From assembly GCA_016712105.1 (NCBI GenBank), contig JADJRU010000049.1, forward strand, positions 62,001-126,000: a DNA stretch of 64,000 nt, read 5' to 3'. Made by a program: the position numbers and the translations under genes. The notes beneath the pieces are model-generated. The model ran no database searches and was not told where the DNA came from. It saw only the letters and a program-made list of their open reading frames with translations. This DNA is from Ahniella sp. GTDB taxonomy: Bacteria; Pseudomonadota; Gammaproteobacteria; Xanthomonadales; Ahniellaceae. How positions within the stretch are numbered: position 1 is the first letter of the stretch; each line of letters opens with the position of its first letter. Positions 25,973 to 35,322 of the stretch are shown piece by piece.

Positions 25973-27322
25973 CTACTCGAACAGGCGGGCGAAATCGTTG
26001 AAGAACGCAAGCCCGATCAGCCCGGCCAGCATGGCCATGCCGATCGCTTGCCCGGTCACGAGCTCGCGCTCGCTCAGGACCCGGCCGCGAATCCACTCGA
26101 TACTGTAATAGAGGATGTGGCCGCCGTCCAAGATTGGCACCGGCAGCAGGTTGAGGACTGCCAGCCCGACCGAAATGACCGCCAGCAGCCCCAGGAAGTG
26201 GATCGGGCCGTCTTCTGCCGTCATTTCGGCCACCCTGGCAATCGTGATCGGCCCGGAAATCTGCTTCGGCGACAACGCTCCGACCAGCATGTCCTTCAGG
26301 ATCACGACCGTATTCCAGGTGCTTTCTGCCGTCCGGGCGACCGCCCTGCCCAACGCCTTGACCGGGCCATACTGCGTCACGACGGTCTGGTTACGGCCCA
26401 ATTGCACGCCGATCCGGTACACCGTCTGGCCACCGACCTCGTCCTGGCGGGGGGTCACGAAGACTTCCCGGCGGGTGCCGGAGCGGTCCAACTCAAGCTT
26501 GATCGGCGCGCTCGTCGCAGCGCCTGCCTGGATCTGATCAAAAAACTCGCCCGCCGTAGCTACAGCCTGGCCGTTGACGGTCAGGAAACGATCCCCGACC
26601 TGAATGCCGGCCTTGGCAGCCGGTGCCGTGGGGTCTGGCAGTGCATGAGCAATCGGCTGGTCGTCCGGCCGATAGCCGATGGCGAGGTACTGGTCTCGCT
26701 CACTGCCCTCGGTGGTCAGCCCGGACAACGCGAGCACCCGCTCGAAAGGTTCGCCGGTTCTGGAGACGCCGGTCATCTGCACGTCCCGGCGATAGGCAGC
26801 GCCCATGCCGATGGCCATGCCCAGTTGTTCCCAGGACGTGACCGGCTGGCCGTCGGCAGACCGGATCTCGTCACCCTGCGCAAACCCCGAACGGGCCATT
26901 TCGCCCGACGGTGTACCGATGATCGGCGGGTAGTCGGGTTTGCCGATCACGAACACCAGCCAGAACAGCGCGACGGCCAGAAGCAGGTTGAACAGCGGGC
27001 CTGCGAACGCAATCAGGATCTTGGCGAACGGGTGTTTGTGGTTGTGCGCGCCGGCGGCGGCTTCGGCCGCAGGGACGTCCTCGAACCGGTCGTCGAGCAT
27101 CGACACGTAACCACCGAGCGGGATCATCGACAGTGCGTATTCGGTGCCGTCCCGTCCTCGGCGCAGCCACAGGGGCTTGCCGAATCCGATCGAAAAGCGC
27201 TTGATCGTGACGCCGGCACGCCGGGCCACCCAGAAATGGCCAAACTCGTGGACCGTGATCAGCACGCTGATCGCGACGATGTACCAGAAGAGCGGTCCGA
27301 TGATGTTGCCGAGCAAATCCAT
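25973..27322 (-). CDS. rseP: Site-2 protease RseP
   Basis: 449 residues from ATG 27322, three bases past the dxr stop; an in-frame extension to 27367 lies inside dxr. An inner-membrane zinc metalloprotease that cuts the anti-sigma factor RseA and remnant signal peptides. The zinc site HEFGH is at residues 25-29, two PDZ domains occupy the periplasmic centre (GFAQGDEI, AGIQVGDRF), and the third ligand motif LLPVPILDGGH lies near the C-terminus. It is grouped with bamA and skp in the envelope-stress and assembly operon. Confidence 0.97.
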   Translation of the reverse strand: MDLLGNIIGPLFWYIVAISVLITVHEFGHFWVARRAGVTIKRFSIGFGKPLWLRRGRDGTEYALSMIPLGGYVSMLDDRFEDVPAAEAAAGAHNHKHPFAKILIAFAGPLFNLLLAVALFWLVFVIGKPDYPPIIGTPSGEMARSGFAQGDEIRSADGQPVTSWEQLGMAIGMGAAYRRDVQMTGVSRTGEPFERVLALSGLTTEGSERDQYLAIGYRPDDQPIAHALPDPTAPAAKAGIQVGDRFLTVNGQAVATAGEFFDQIQAGAATSAPIKLELDRSGTRREVFVTPRQDEVGGQTVYRIGVQLGRNQTVVTQYGPVKALGRAVARTAESTWNTVVILKDMLVGALSPKQISGPITIARVAEMTAEDGPIHFLGLLAVISVGLAVLNLLPVPILDGGHILYYSIEWIRGRVLSERELVTGQAIGMAMLAGLIGLAFFNDFARLFE

Positions 27323-27324
27323 GG

Positions 27325-28494
27325 TCACGATGCCTTGTTGATGCGGTCCCGGGCGAGCGCGCGACAATGCGCGTCCATGGCCAGAATATCCGCCAGTGTG
27401 GTGACGGCAGGTGAACCTGCGCTGTGCAGGACATCTGCCACGACCTCGGCAATCCCGAGAAACCCGAGCCGTCGGTCCAGAAACGCAGCCACCGCTTCCT
27501 CGTTTGCGGCATTCAACGCAATGCTGGCGCCGGGCCCGGAGTTCAAGGCTTCGAAAGCCAGCGCCAGGCAGCGGAATGTCTCAAGGTCTGGCGGCTCGAA
27601 ATGCAGCGCCCCCAATTCCAGCAGATTCAACGGGCGAACCCCGGACTCGATGCGTTCCGGAAACCCGAGTGCATGGGCGATCGGAATCCGCATGTCGGGT
27701 GCGCCGAGTTGCGCCAGCAAGGAACCGTCGCGATAGGCGACCAGTGAGTGAATGGTGCTCTCGGGATGGACAACTACCTGGATACGATCCGCTGACAGGC
27801 CAAACAGGTGATGCGCCTCGATGACTTCGAGCCCCTTGTTCATCAGGGTCGCCGAGTCCACGGAGATCTTTCGGCCCATGCTCCATTTCGGGTGGGCGCA
27901 AGCCTGTTCCGGCGTGATGTCGGCGAGTTCGGCGAGTTGCCGACCGCGGAACGGGCCGCCGGATGCCGTCAGCCAAATGCCGTCAACACCAGCCAGATCG
28001 GGCCGGCCATCCCGAAACGGCAAACACTGGAAGATCGCGTTGTGTTCGCTGTCGAGGGGCAACAAACGACCGCCACTGCGCGCCAGCGCGGCCATCAGCA
28101 GACTGCCGGCCATGACCACGGCTTCCTTGTTGGCGAGCAGGAGCGTTTTGCCGGCAGACGCCGCCGCAAGGCTGGAAGACAGACCGGCCGCACCGACGAT
28201 GCCGGCAACGACCAGATCGGTACCGGCATCAGCGGCGATGTCGTCGAGACCTTGCGGCCCGACCAGGGCGCGTACGCCTTGCTGCCGGCACCAAGCCTCG
28301 AAACCCTCTGCGGCCGCGGGATCGGTGAGCACTGCCGTGGCGGGCCGGAATTGCCCAACCAGCTCTTTCAGCCCCGCCACATCACCATGAGCCGAAAGCG
28401 CCGTGACCTGGAATTTTTCCGGGTGCCGCGCGACGACATCCAGCGTGGACCGCCCGATCGACCCGGTGGCGCCGAGGACCGCAACGCGCTTCAT
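27325..28494 (-). CDS. dxr: 1-deoxy-D-xylulose 5-phosphate reductoisomerase
   Basis: 389 residues. It converts DXP to MEP with NADPH in the non-mevalonate isoprenoid pathway, upstream of the undecaprenyl carrier made by UppS. The Rossmann GATGSIGRSTLDV is at the N-terminus; LLANKEAVVMAG, PLDSEHNAIF (metal and substrate site) and SATLMNKGLE are present. It overlaps the cdsA stop by four bases (ATGA). Confidence 0.97.
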   Translation of the reverse strand: MKRVAVLGATGSIGRSTLDVVARHPEKFQVTALSAHGDVAGLKELVGQFRPATAVLTDPAAAEGFEAWCRQQGVRALVGPQGLDDIAADAGTDLVVAGIVGAAGLSSSLAAASAGKTLLLANKEAVVMAGSLLMAALARSGGRLLPLDSEHNAIFQCLPFRDGRPDLAGVDGIWLTASGGPFRGRQLAELADITPEQACAHPKWSMGRKISVDSATLMNKGLEVIEAHHLFGLSADRIQVVVHPESTIHSLVAYRDGSLLAQLGAPDMRIPIAHALGFPERIESGVRPLNLLELGALHFEPPDLETFRCLALAFEALNSGPGASIALNAANEEAVAAFLDRRLGFLGIAEVVADVLHSAGSPAVTTLADILAMDAHCRALARDRINKAS

Positions 28495-29351
28495 AACGAC
28501 AGCAGCGTCTTGCCGAACACGAATACCGGTGCGGCCGCGAACAAACTGTCGAAGCGATCGAACACGCCACCATGACCGGGAAAGATGTCACCCGAGTCCT
28601 TGACCTGGGAATGACGCTTGATGAGGCTCTCGAACAGGTCGCCGATGATCGAAAACGCCACCGTAACGGCCGCCAGAAGCACAAACAGAAGCGCCTGTTT
28701 CCACGGCATCTGCATCACCAGAGCGGTGATGCCGGCATAAATCGCGCAGGCCACAAAAGCGCCGTAGGCGCCCTCACGGGTCTTGCCGGGACTGATGTGC
28801 GGCGCCAGTTTTTCGCGACCGAAGCGCTTGCCGGAAAAATACGCGCCGGAATCGGCCACCCAGATGAGCATGAACAGGAACAGCACCCAATACGGACCAT
28901 TGACGCTGTAACCATCGAGGTACAGGGTCGCGGCAAAGGCCGGAATCACCGCGAGCGCCCCCGCCATCGTCTTCAGTGCCAGGTAACGGCGTTTGGGAAG
29001 GCGAGCGAAGTCGTAGTATTTCAGCCAGAACGGGGCGAACAACCAGAACGCCACGCCGACCAGCATCGCCTGTTTCAGGGCCGCTTCGCCATCCAGCGCC
29101 AACCAGACCATCATGCCGACTTGCACCAGCACCAGCACGGCGCGGTGCCAGGTCGATTCCCAGCCGCTGAGACGCGACCATTCCCACAAGCCAATGCCGA
29201 ACAGGGTCCCGATCAGAAGACCGAACCACAACGGCGGCAGGAAGATGATCGATGCAATGCCGATGGGCGCCAGCAACAGCGCGGTGCGCGTGCGCGTGCG
29301 CATCGCCTGGTCGACAAACGGCTTGCGTTCTCCATCCGGTGTGGCACTCAC
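28491..29351 (-). CDS. cdsA: Phosphatidate cytidylyltransferase
   Basis: 286 residues with about eight membrane segments; it makes CDP-diacylglycerol from phosphatidate and CTP. The family signature S-x-x-K-R-x3-KDSG-x4-PGHGG-x2-DR-x-DS is complete near the C-terminus. It starts at GTG 29351, and the GTGA overlaps the stop that uppS would have if its internal TGA were sense. Confidence 0.96.
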   Translation of the reverse strand: MSATPDGERKPFVDQAMRTRTRTALLLAPIGIASIIFLPPLWFGLLIGTLFGIGLWEWSRLSGWESTWHRAVLVLVQVGMMVWLALDGEAALKQAMLVGVAFWLFAPFWLKYYDFARLPKRRYLALKTMAGALAVIPAFAATLYLDGYSVNGPYWVLFLFMLIWVADSGAYFSGKRFGREKLAPHISPGKTREGAYGAFVACAIYAGITALVMQMPWKQALLFVLLAAVTVAFSIIGDLFESLIKRHSQVKDSGDIFPGHGGVFDRFDSLFAAAPVFVFGKTLLSL

Positions 29352-30100
29352 GAGACTTGCCTCACTTGGGCGCCGGTCCGGCCAAAACGTCGCTCGCGGC
29401 GGCGATAGTCGGCGAGCGGTTGATCCAAAGCGGCTGCGTCAAAATCCGGTCATAAGGTATCGGTGAAATAAAGCTCCGCATAGGCAATCTGCCAAAGCAG
29501 GAAATTGCTGACCCGGGTTTCTCCGCCGGTGCGAATGAACAGATCCGGATCGGGCCATTCGGTCAGTTGCGTCATCCGGTGAAACCGCACTTCATCGATG
29601 TCGCCCGGCAACAGGGTTCCGGCCTGAACCTGCTCCGCCAGCGCACGCGCTGCCGAGACGATGTCCCACCGACCACCGTAGTTGACGGCCACATTCAGAA
29701 CCAGCTTGCGGTTGCCGAGCGTGCGCGTTTCGACCTTGACCATACGTTCCTGCAGCTCAACGGGAAACGCCTCGCGGGCACCGACAAAACGCAAACGCAC
29801 GCCGTTGTCATGCAGGGTATCGACCTCTCGGTCGAGCGCGCGCATGAAGAGGTCCATCAAGGTCGAGACTTCCTGCTGCGGACGCCGCCAGTTTTCGGAT
29901 GAGAACGCAAACAGGGTGAGCACGTCGATCCCGCGCTTCAGGCAGGCCTCGACGACGGCGCGGACCGCATCGACCCCGGCCTTGTGGCCAAAACTGCGCG
30001 GACGATGCCGGGCTTCCGCCCAGCGACCATTCCCATCCATGACGATGGCGATGTGCTTGGGCAGGCGCTGAACCGCCAGTGCGGGATCGATCAGATTCAT
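29348..30100 (-). CDS. uppS: Undecaprenyl diphosphate synthase, interrupted by an in-frame TGA
   Basis: The product adds isopentenyl units to farnesyl diphosphate to make the C55 carrier for peptidoglycan and O-antigen. MDGNGRWA (catalytic Asp), FAFSSENW and LFIRTGGETRVSNF are intact. The frame meets TGA at 29450-29452 after YFTDTL, where the family has Trp (L-W-P-D-F). Reading through gives PDFDAAALDQ and RRRERRFG, the normal C-terminus, ending at TGA 29348. That end makes a 4-bp GTGA overlap with cdsA, like its operon neighbours. So the gene was 250 codons, and TGG became TGA by one G-to-A change or miscall. Confidence 0.9.
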
Positions 30101-30104
30101 CGGG

Positions 30105-30662
30105 TCAGAGCTGAAGCAGCTCTGTCTCCTTGACCTTCACGACACCATCGATCTCGGCGACGAATTTGTCGGTGAGCTTCTGGATATCAAGCTCAGCCTT
30201 GCGCTCTTCGTCTTCGGAAATCAGCTTTTCCTTGAGCAATTCCTTGACCTGGGTCATCGCGTCCCGTCGTACGTTGCGAATGGCGACCTTGCAGTTCTCG
30301 CCCTCGTGCGCCACGTGTTTGGCCAGTTCCTTGCGACGCTGCTCGGTGAGCGGCGGCAGGTTGATGCGAATGACCAGACCGGCGGTGCTCGGATTCAGGC
30401 CGAGGTCGGAGGTCATGATCGCCTTTTCAATCGGCAGCACCATGGCTTTTTCCCAAGGCGTGATCGTCAGCGACCGGGCATCCTGGATGGCAATGGCGGC
30501 AACCTGCGACAGCGGCACGTCGGACCCGTAGTAATTGATCTTGAGGTGATCGACCAGACTCGTGGTGGCGCGCCCGGTGCGCAGCTTCGACAGGTCGGTC
30601 CTCAGGGTTTCGATGCATTTCTTCATGCGCGTTTCCGCGTCTTGCTTGATCGGGTTGATCAC
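30105..30662 (-). CDS. frr: Ribosome recycling factor
   Basis: 185 residues from GTG 30662, exactly the family length, with GGAG nine bases upstream; the frame is open to 30689. It splits post-termination ribosomes together with EF-G. Identifying segments are LRTGRATTSLVD, NYYGSDVPL and INLPPLTEQRRKEL. First gene of the run that continues into uppS four bases later; the promoter should lie in 30663-30791, shared with the divergent hydroxylase gene. Confidence 0.98.
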   Translation of the reverse strand: MINPIKQDAETRMKKCIETLRTDLSKLRTGRATTSLVDHLKINYYGSDVPLSQVAAIAIQDARSLTITPWEKAMVLPIEKAIMTSDLGLNPSTAGLVIRINLPPLTEQRRKELAKHVAHEGENCKVAIRNVRRDAMTQVKELLKEKLISEDEERKAELDIQKLTDKFVAEIDGVVKVKETELLQL

Positions 30663-30791
30663 GGTTGTTGCTCCACGGCTCAAATTCAAGCCGACAGTAT
30701 ACCGGGGGTTCGGCCAAGCGGGTCAGGCACCGGCCCCAGGGTCCAAACCGGGTTTTCGGCTATCTTTCGCCGACCCTCCCGAGCCCTGCGC

Positions 30792-31925
30792 ATGCGCCCC
30801 GCGAAACGATCCTGGTTTGCCTACCTGTCCGCACTACTCGGGGTTTCGTCCCTGATCGGCGTGTTGTGTTTCCACTTTCCGGAATTGCTGACCAGCAAGG
30901 AATTCCGTGCGGCATACAGCGAACAGTTTGCACGCCAGCTGCTGCTGACCGGCCTGGTCGCGGCGTTTGTACTGGGCACTGCGGCCATCCTGCGCGGGCG
31001 CAACCAGCGCGTGGCGCTGATCGGCGTCGGCAGCGCTACGCTCGCGGTCCTGCTGGGCGGCACCGACGTCCAGTTTGACGCCATCGGCCAAACGCCCTAC
31101 TCACTCGGTCTCGACTGGTTCGTGATCTCGCTGTTTTTTTCGGCACTGGTATTCATTCCGATCGAACAGTTCCTCGGCGTCCGCAAACAATCCCCATTGC
31201 GACCTGACTGGCGTACCGATCTGTCGTACTTCTTCCTGACGCATGTGCTGGTGCAGTTCATCCTGATCCTGGTCACTGCATCAACCACCACCTTGCTGGC
31301 GTTCGCGACGTTTCCGGGCTTGCAGGCAGTGATCCAGTCATGGCCCGTCTGGCTGCAATTCCTCGCCGCCGTGCTGGTCGCCGATCTGGCGCAGGCCGGG
31401 TTACACCGGGCTTATCACAATATTCCGTGGTTGTGGCGGTTCCATGCCGTGCACCACAGTTCGGAGCATATGGACTGGCTTGCCGGTTCGCGGATCCATC
31501 TGGTCGAAGTGGTCCTCACGCGCTCCGCGGTGCTGTTGCCGCTGTTGTTGCTCGGATTTTCACAGCCCGCCGTGAACGCCTACGTCATCCTGGTCGGCTT
31601 GCAGGCCGTGCTCGCACACGCCAACCTCGGCTTGCGCTTCGGCTTTCTCGAATACCTCCTGGTGCTGCCGCGTTATCACCATTGGCACCATGTCCGCGAT
31701 CCGGCCTATGTCGACAAGAACTACGCGATCCACCTGCCGCTCGTCGACATGCTGATGGGCACGTTCAAGCTGCCCCCGGCCGGCGAGTGGCCGAAGGAAT
31801 ATGGCGTGCTGAAACCGGAGACCGTGCCGGAGGGCATCCTGCTGCAACAGTGGATGCCGTTCTCGCCGCGGAAGATCTGGCGGACACCCGCCAGCACGAT
31901 ATCCACGGAGGAGCAGAAGTCGTGA
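30792..31925 (+). CDS. Fatty acid hydroxylase / sterol desaturase-family membrane protein
   Basis: 377 residues with about seven predicted membrane segments in the first 240 residues. The di-iron histidine clusters of the superfamily are present: HRAYH, then FHAVHHSSEHMDW, and later RYHHWHH. Enzymes of this superfamily hydroxylate or desaturate membrane lipids; the substrate here is unknown. The C-terminal 60 residues are soluble. The start ATG 30792 follows a weak purine stretch. The stop overlaps the next gene as GTGA, so the pair is coupled. Confidence 0.8.
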   Translation: MRPAKRSWFAYLSALLGVSSLIGVLCFHFPELLTSKEFRAAYSEQFARQLLLTGLVAAFVLGTAAILRGRNQRVALIGVGSATLAVLLGGTDVQFDAIGQTPYSLGLDWFVISLFFSALVFIPIEQFLGVRKQSPLRPDWRTDLSYFFLTHVLVQFILILVTASTTTLLAFATFPGLQAVIQSWPVWLQFLAAVLVADLAQAGLHRAYHNIPWLWRFHAVHHSSEHMDWLAGSRIHLVEVVLTRSAVLLPLLLLGFSQPAVNAYVILVGLQAVLAHANLGLRFGFLEYLLVLPRYHHWHHVRDPAYVDKNYAIHLPLVDMLMGTFKLPPAGEWPKEYGVLKPETVPEGILLQQWMPFSPRKIWRTPASTISTEEQKS

Positions 31926-32854
31926 CGTGGGCGGTCCTGTCCCTGCTGGCGGGGATCGTGTTGGCTGGTATCGGCGGGGAACTGTTCCTTCGCGGGGTCC
32001 TGAGTGGCGCGCGCTGGCTGCGTATTCCGAGCGCCGTGGCGGCCGCGACACTCGGCGCATTCGCCACTTCCAGTCCGGAGGTTTTTGTTTCAACCATCGC
32101 GGCACTCAAGGGAAACCCCGAGATCGGCCTGGGTGACGCGACCGGAAGTAATGTCGTCAACATCGCCCTGATCCTTGCGCTGGCCTTGCTGATCAAGCCC
32201 ATGCAAAGCGCTCGCAGCGCCATCAAGCTCGACTTCCTGACAGCTCTGGGCGCCACCGCTGCGGTCGGTGTGCTGTCCATCGATGGCATCGTCTCGCGGC
32301 TTGACGGGTTGCTGCTGATCAGTGCGTTCCTGGCCTGGATGACGCTGCATATTCGCGCCGCGCTGGCGCATCGCGCCACTGCGGCAGCGCCTGAGGACAT
32401 CGGCAAACTCCGCTCGATCCTGGAAAGTGCTGCCGGCCTTCTGTTGCTGATCCTCGCCGGCATGCTGGTTGTTTCCGGCGCCACCACGGTTGCCACTGCC
32501 TTTGGCGTTCCCGCGTTCCTGATTGGCGTCACCTTGGTGGCCATCGGCACCTCCATGCCTGAATTGGCCACGACCCTGATCGCGCTGTGGCGCGGGCACG
32601 ACGACGTCGGCGTTGCCACCCTGCTCGGCAGCAATGTCTTCAATGCCCTGTTCATCATCGGCCTCACCGCCCTGATCGCACCGATCACCGTCACCGGCGC
32701 GGGGCTGTGGATCGCACTGGGCGCGGCAACGTTGGCGGTATTGCTGACCTGGCCCGGGCCGAGCGGCAAACTGGGACGCGCGCGCGGCGTCGTGCTGATC
32801 CTGATTTATGCCACCAGCATGTCGATGTTGGCGGTGTTCGCGGGCGCACACTGA
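31922..32854 (+). CDS. Calcium/sodium antiporter family protein (CaCA, YrbG-like)
   Basis: 310 residues in about ten membrane segments. The two inverted alpha-repeats are evident: ATSSPEVFVS with GDATGSNVVNIALI in the first half, and GTSMPELATTL with LLGSNVFNALFIIG in the second. These acidic and Gly-Ser-Asn motifs line the ion path. The substrate is Ca2+ or another cation against Na+ or H+. The start is GTG 31922 inside the stop of the hydroxylase gene. Confidence 0.9.
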   Translation: MTWAVLSLLAGIVLAGIGGELFLRGVLSGARWLRIPSAVAAATLGAFATSSPEVFVSTIAALKGNPEIGLGDATGSNVVNIALILALALLIKPMQSARSAIKLDFLTALGATAAVGVLSIDGIVSRLDGLLLISAFLAWMTLHIRAALAHRATAAAPEDIGKLRSILESAAGLLLLILAGMLVVSGATTVATAFGVPAFLIGVTLVAIGTSMPELATTLIALWRGHDDVGVATLLGSNVFNALFIIGLTALIAPITVTGAGLWIALGAATLAVLLTWPGPSGKLGRARGVVLILIYATSMSMLAVFAGAH

Positions 32855-32878
32855 CGCACTGAGCCGCACCGAGCCGGA

Positions 32879-33997
32879 TCAGCCGCTGCGGAATTGCTCG
32901 ACCGCTGCCTGGACCATACCCTCGGCACTGCCGGATCGTTCGAAGACGCCGCGTAACCAACTCGCATCGCTACCCTGATGCACGACCTCGCTCAGGTGAT
33001 CCAGCGCCCCCTGGGCACCCAGTTTCTCGGCATAGGGCGCCACCCTGCGGATCGACGTGAGGATGTCCTCGCGCAAGCTCAGCTGCTCGTAACGCTTCGG
33101 GTCGACGATCTGCCCGTCAAGACCGAATCGGCAGGCCTGGAACCGGTTGTAGTTGTAGACGAGATAATCGTCTTCGTGCGGCGGCGGATCCTGTTCGTCG
33201 AGCAGGCAGGCGCACAGGCTTTGCAGATAACCGGCCAGTGCGGCCGCGCGCTCGATGGTCAGCGGCGTGTCGCAGACCCGCAGTTCGATCGTGCCATACT
33301 CGGGCTTGGGCCGGATATCCCAATAGAAGTCCTTCATCGACTTCACGACACCGGTCTTTTCCATCTTGGTGAAATACTCGTCGACGAATTGCTGCCAGTC
33401 GAGGACAAAAGGGGCGCGCCCGGCAAGCGGGAAGGCAGTGACCGAGTTCAGTCGCGCCGAATTGAACAGCGTATCGGTGCCCTGCACGAACGGCGACGAC
33501 GCCGAAAGCGCCACGAATTGCGGCACATACCGATTGAGGCCATGCAACAGACGCATGGCCTCATCGCCATTCCGGCAGCCGATATGGACATGCTGCCCGA
33601 ACACGGTGAACTGCTTCGCCAGATAACCGTAAAGATTGGACACTTCGCGAAAACGCGGCTTGGGATAGATCCGCTGGTCGGCCCACATCTGGAACGGGTG
33701 GGTGCCGCCACCACAGATCCCGATGTTCAGCCGATCCCCGCCGCGCACCAGCGCATCGCGGATGCCGGAGAGTTCCGCAAGAAGCGGCTCGAATGCGGTC
33801 TGTACGGTCGAACAGACCTCGATCATGCTGCTGGTGATTTCCGGCGTGACGTTTCCGGGAAACCCTTCGCGCGCAAACAAGGCCAGCAGATCTGGGCTGG
33901 AGGCGGTCAAATCGAAGTCGCTCAGGCTGACCAACTGCAGCTCAAGCTCAACACCCATACTGAGGGAAGCGGATTCGGCAAAAGGCGGCAAGGACAT
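32879..33997 (-). CDS. YbdK-type glutamate-cysteine ligase / carboxylate-amine ligase
   Basis: 372 residues, E. coli YbdK length. It has the N-terminal GVELELQLV, the GGGTHPF loop, FGQHVHIG and the C-terminal ELRVCDTPLT of the GCS2 fold. YbdK has weak gamma-glutamylcysteine ligase activity, so a role in thiol synthesis is possible; other carboxylate-amine substrates are not excluded. One base separates it from the upstream CPA2 antiporter stop, so they are cotranscribed. Confidence 0.88.
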   Translation of the reverse strand: MSLPPFAESASLSMGVELELQLVSLSDFDLTASSPDLLALFAREGFPGNVTPEITSSMIEVCSTVQTAFEPLLAELSGIRDALVRGGDRLNIGICGGGTHPFQMWADQRIYPKPRFREVSNLYGYLAKQFTVFGQHVHIGCRNGDEAMRLLHGLNRYVPQFVALSASSPFVQGTDTLFNSARLNSVTAFPLAGRAPFVLDWQQFVDEYFTKMEKTGVVKSMKDFYWDIRPKPEYGTIELRVCDTPLTIERAAALAGYLQSLCACLLDEQDPPPHEDDYLVYNYNRFQACRFGLDGQIVDPKRYEQLSLREDILTSIRRVAPYAEKLGAQGALDHLSEVVHQGSDASWLRGVFERSGSAEGMVQAAVEQFRSG

Positions 33998-33998
33998 C

Positions 33999-35186
33999 TC
34001 AGCGACTCCTCTCTTCGGTTTCGCCCGCCCAATGCAGCGACAGACGGGTCAGCACCGGACCCAGCAACTCCATGATCAGCACCAGTGCCGCCAGGGCCGG
34101 AATCTGATTGACGAGTTTCGGCCCCAACTGTGGTGTCTGCTCCAGAAGCAGAATCACGAACGCCGAGATGGGCGCCATGGCAAGCCCGACCAAGGCGCCC
34201 TTTCGATAGGTCGTGCCGCTCAGCCCGGCCAGCGAAGTGGTCACCGCGGTCGTGGCCAGCAGGCGCACGATCATGATGGGAATCGCCAGCGCCAGGCCTG
34301 CGACCACGGCGTCCACAGTTACGCTGGCGGCGGCGAAGACGAACAGGAACAGGGCGAGCAATTCACCCAGCACACCAAAATCCCGATGCCGCGAGCCCAG
34401 CACGACACCCCTCGCCCGGGCCACGACGCCATAGACCAGACTGACCACGATCGACGAGAGTTCGAGGCTTTCGACAATCGCCACGGCCAGCACCAGACCC
34501 AGCACCAACGCAAGGTCGCTGTCATTGGGTGTCCGGCGCAGCCATCGAAGCATTGCCGGGACCAGGACGCCGAACACCAGACCGACCAGCGCCGATGTCG
34601 CCACCACCCAAATGCTGATCGACAGCGCGTCGAACAGGCTGCCGGAAGACTGGAAGACCTGGTAACCCACGATCGTCTTGAACGCCAGCACGGCATAAAT
34701 GCAGTTCAAAGCCGAAAAGTGGATCAGTCGCTCCACGACCTGACCGCTGGCGCGTGTTTCGTGAATCACCCGCAGGATCGTCGCCGGCGACGTGGGAATC
34801 GCGAGCGTGCCTAGGATCAGTGCCTGCGCCTGGCCGAGCCCCGCTGCACTGGCAACCAGATAGACACCGATCAGTGTCGCGCTCGATTCCAGGAAACTGA
34901 TCAGGAGCAGCCAGGGATTGCGCCGGAACCACTGCCAGTTGATGCGATATCCACACTCGAACAACAACAGCCCGAATGCGATGTTGGCAAGCAGGACCAT
35001 CGCTTTGGTCGGCCGCTCGGGCAACAGGCCCAACTGGGCCCCACCGAGCACGAAGCCAATCAGCGCGTAAGTACTGATCCGTGGAATACGAGCAACCCGG
35101 AACAACCATTCCGCGAGGGCAAAGGCGAGCACACAGACCAAGGGCCAGGCGAGGTCGGGCGGCAAGGCCGCAATCCATTCCAGCAT
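33999..35186 (-). CDS. CPA2-family cation:proton antiporter without regulatory C-terminus
   Basis: 395 residues, about 12 membrane segments. It starts with the KefB-like membrane domain (RISTYALIGFVLGG, LLLFECGYRINW) and ends shortly after the last segment, so the KTN/RCK nucleotide-binding domain of KefB/KefC is absent. It should exchange K+ or Na+ for H+. It lies directly before the YbdK-type ligase gene; Kef channels are gated by glutathione conjugates, which makes the pairing notable even though the usual glutathione-binding domain is not here. Confidence 0.85.
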   Translation of the reverse strand: MLEWIAALPPDLAWPLVCVLAFALAEWLFRVARIPRISTYALIGFVLGGAQLGLLPERPTKAMVLLANIAFGLLLFECGYRINWQWFRRNPWLLLISFLESSATLIGVYLVASAAGLGQAQALILGTLAIPTSPATILRVIHETRASGQVVERLIHFSALNCIYAVLAFKTIVGYQVFQSSGSLFDALSISIWVVATSALVGLVFGVLVPAMLRWLRRTPNDSDLALVLGLVLAVAIVESLELSSIVVSLVYGVVARARGVVLGSRHRDFGVLGELLALFLFVFAAASVTVDAVVAGLALAIPIMIVRLLATTAVTTSLAGLSGTTYRKGALVGLAMAPISAFVILLLEQTPQLGPKLVNQIPALAALVLIMELLGPVLTRLSLHWAGETEERSR

Positions 35187-35266
35187 GGAGACAATCCTGC
35201 AGTTGATGGATGTCCGACCCTACGCCCAAGGAAGTTAAATTGAAGTGTATTGACCAACAGACCCCC

Positions 35267-35308
35267 AAAAAAAAGCCGCCGCATCGGGTGCGGGCCCGAT
35301 GCGGCGGC
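35267..35308 (-). terminator. Rho-independent terminator of the 35323 gene
   Basis: On the minus strand a 14-bp GC-rich stem (GCCGCCGCATCGGG, 35275-35288, with its complement at 35295-35308) is followed by eight T residues (35274-35267). It ends transcription of the secreted-protein gene that stops at 35323, about 80 bases before the CPA2 start codon. Confidence 0.95.
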
Positions 35309-35322
35309 ACGTTCCGGTTACA

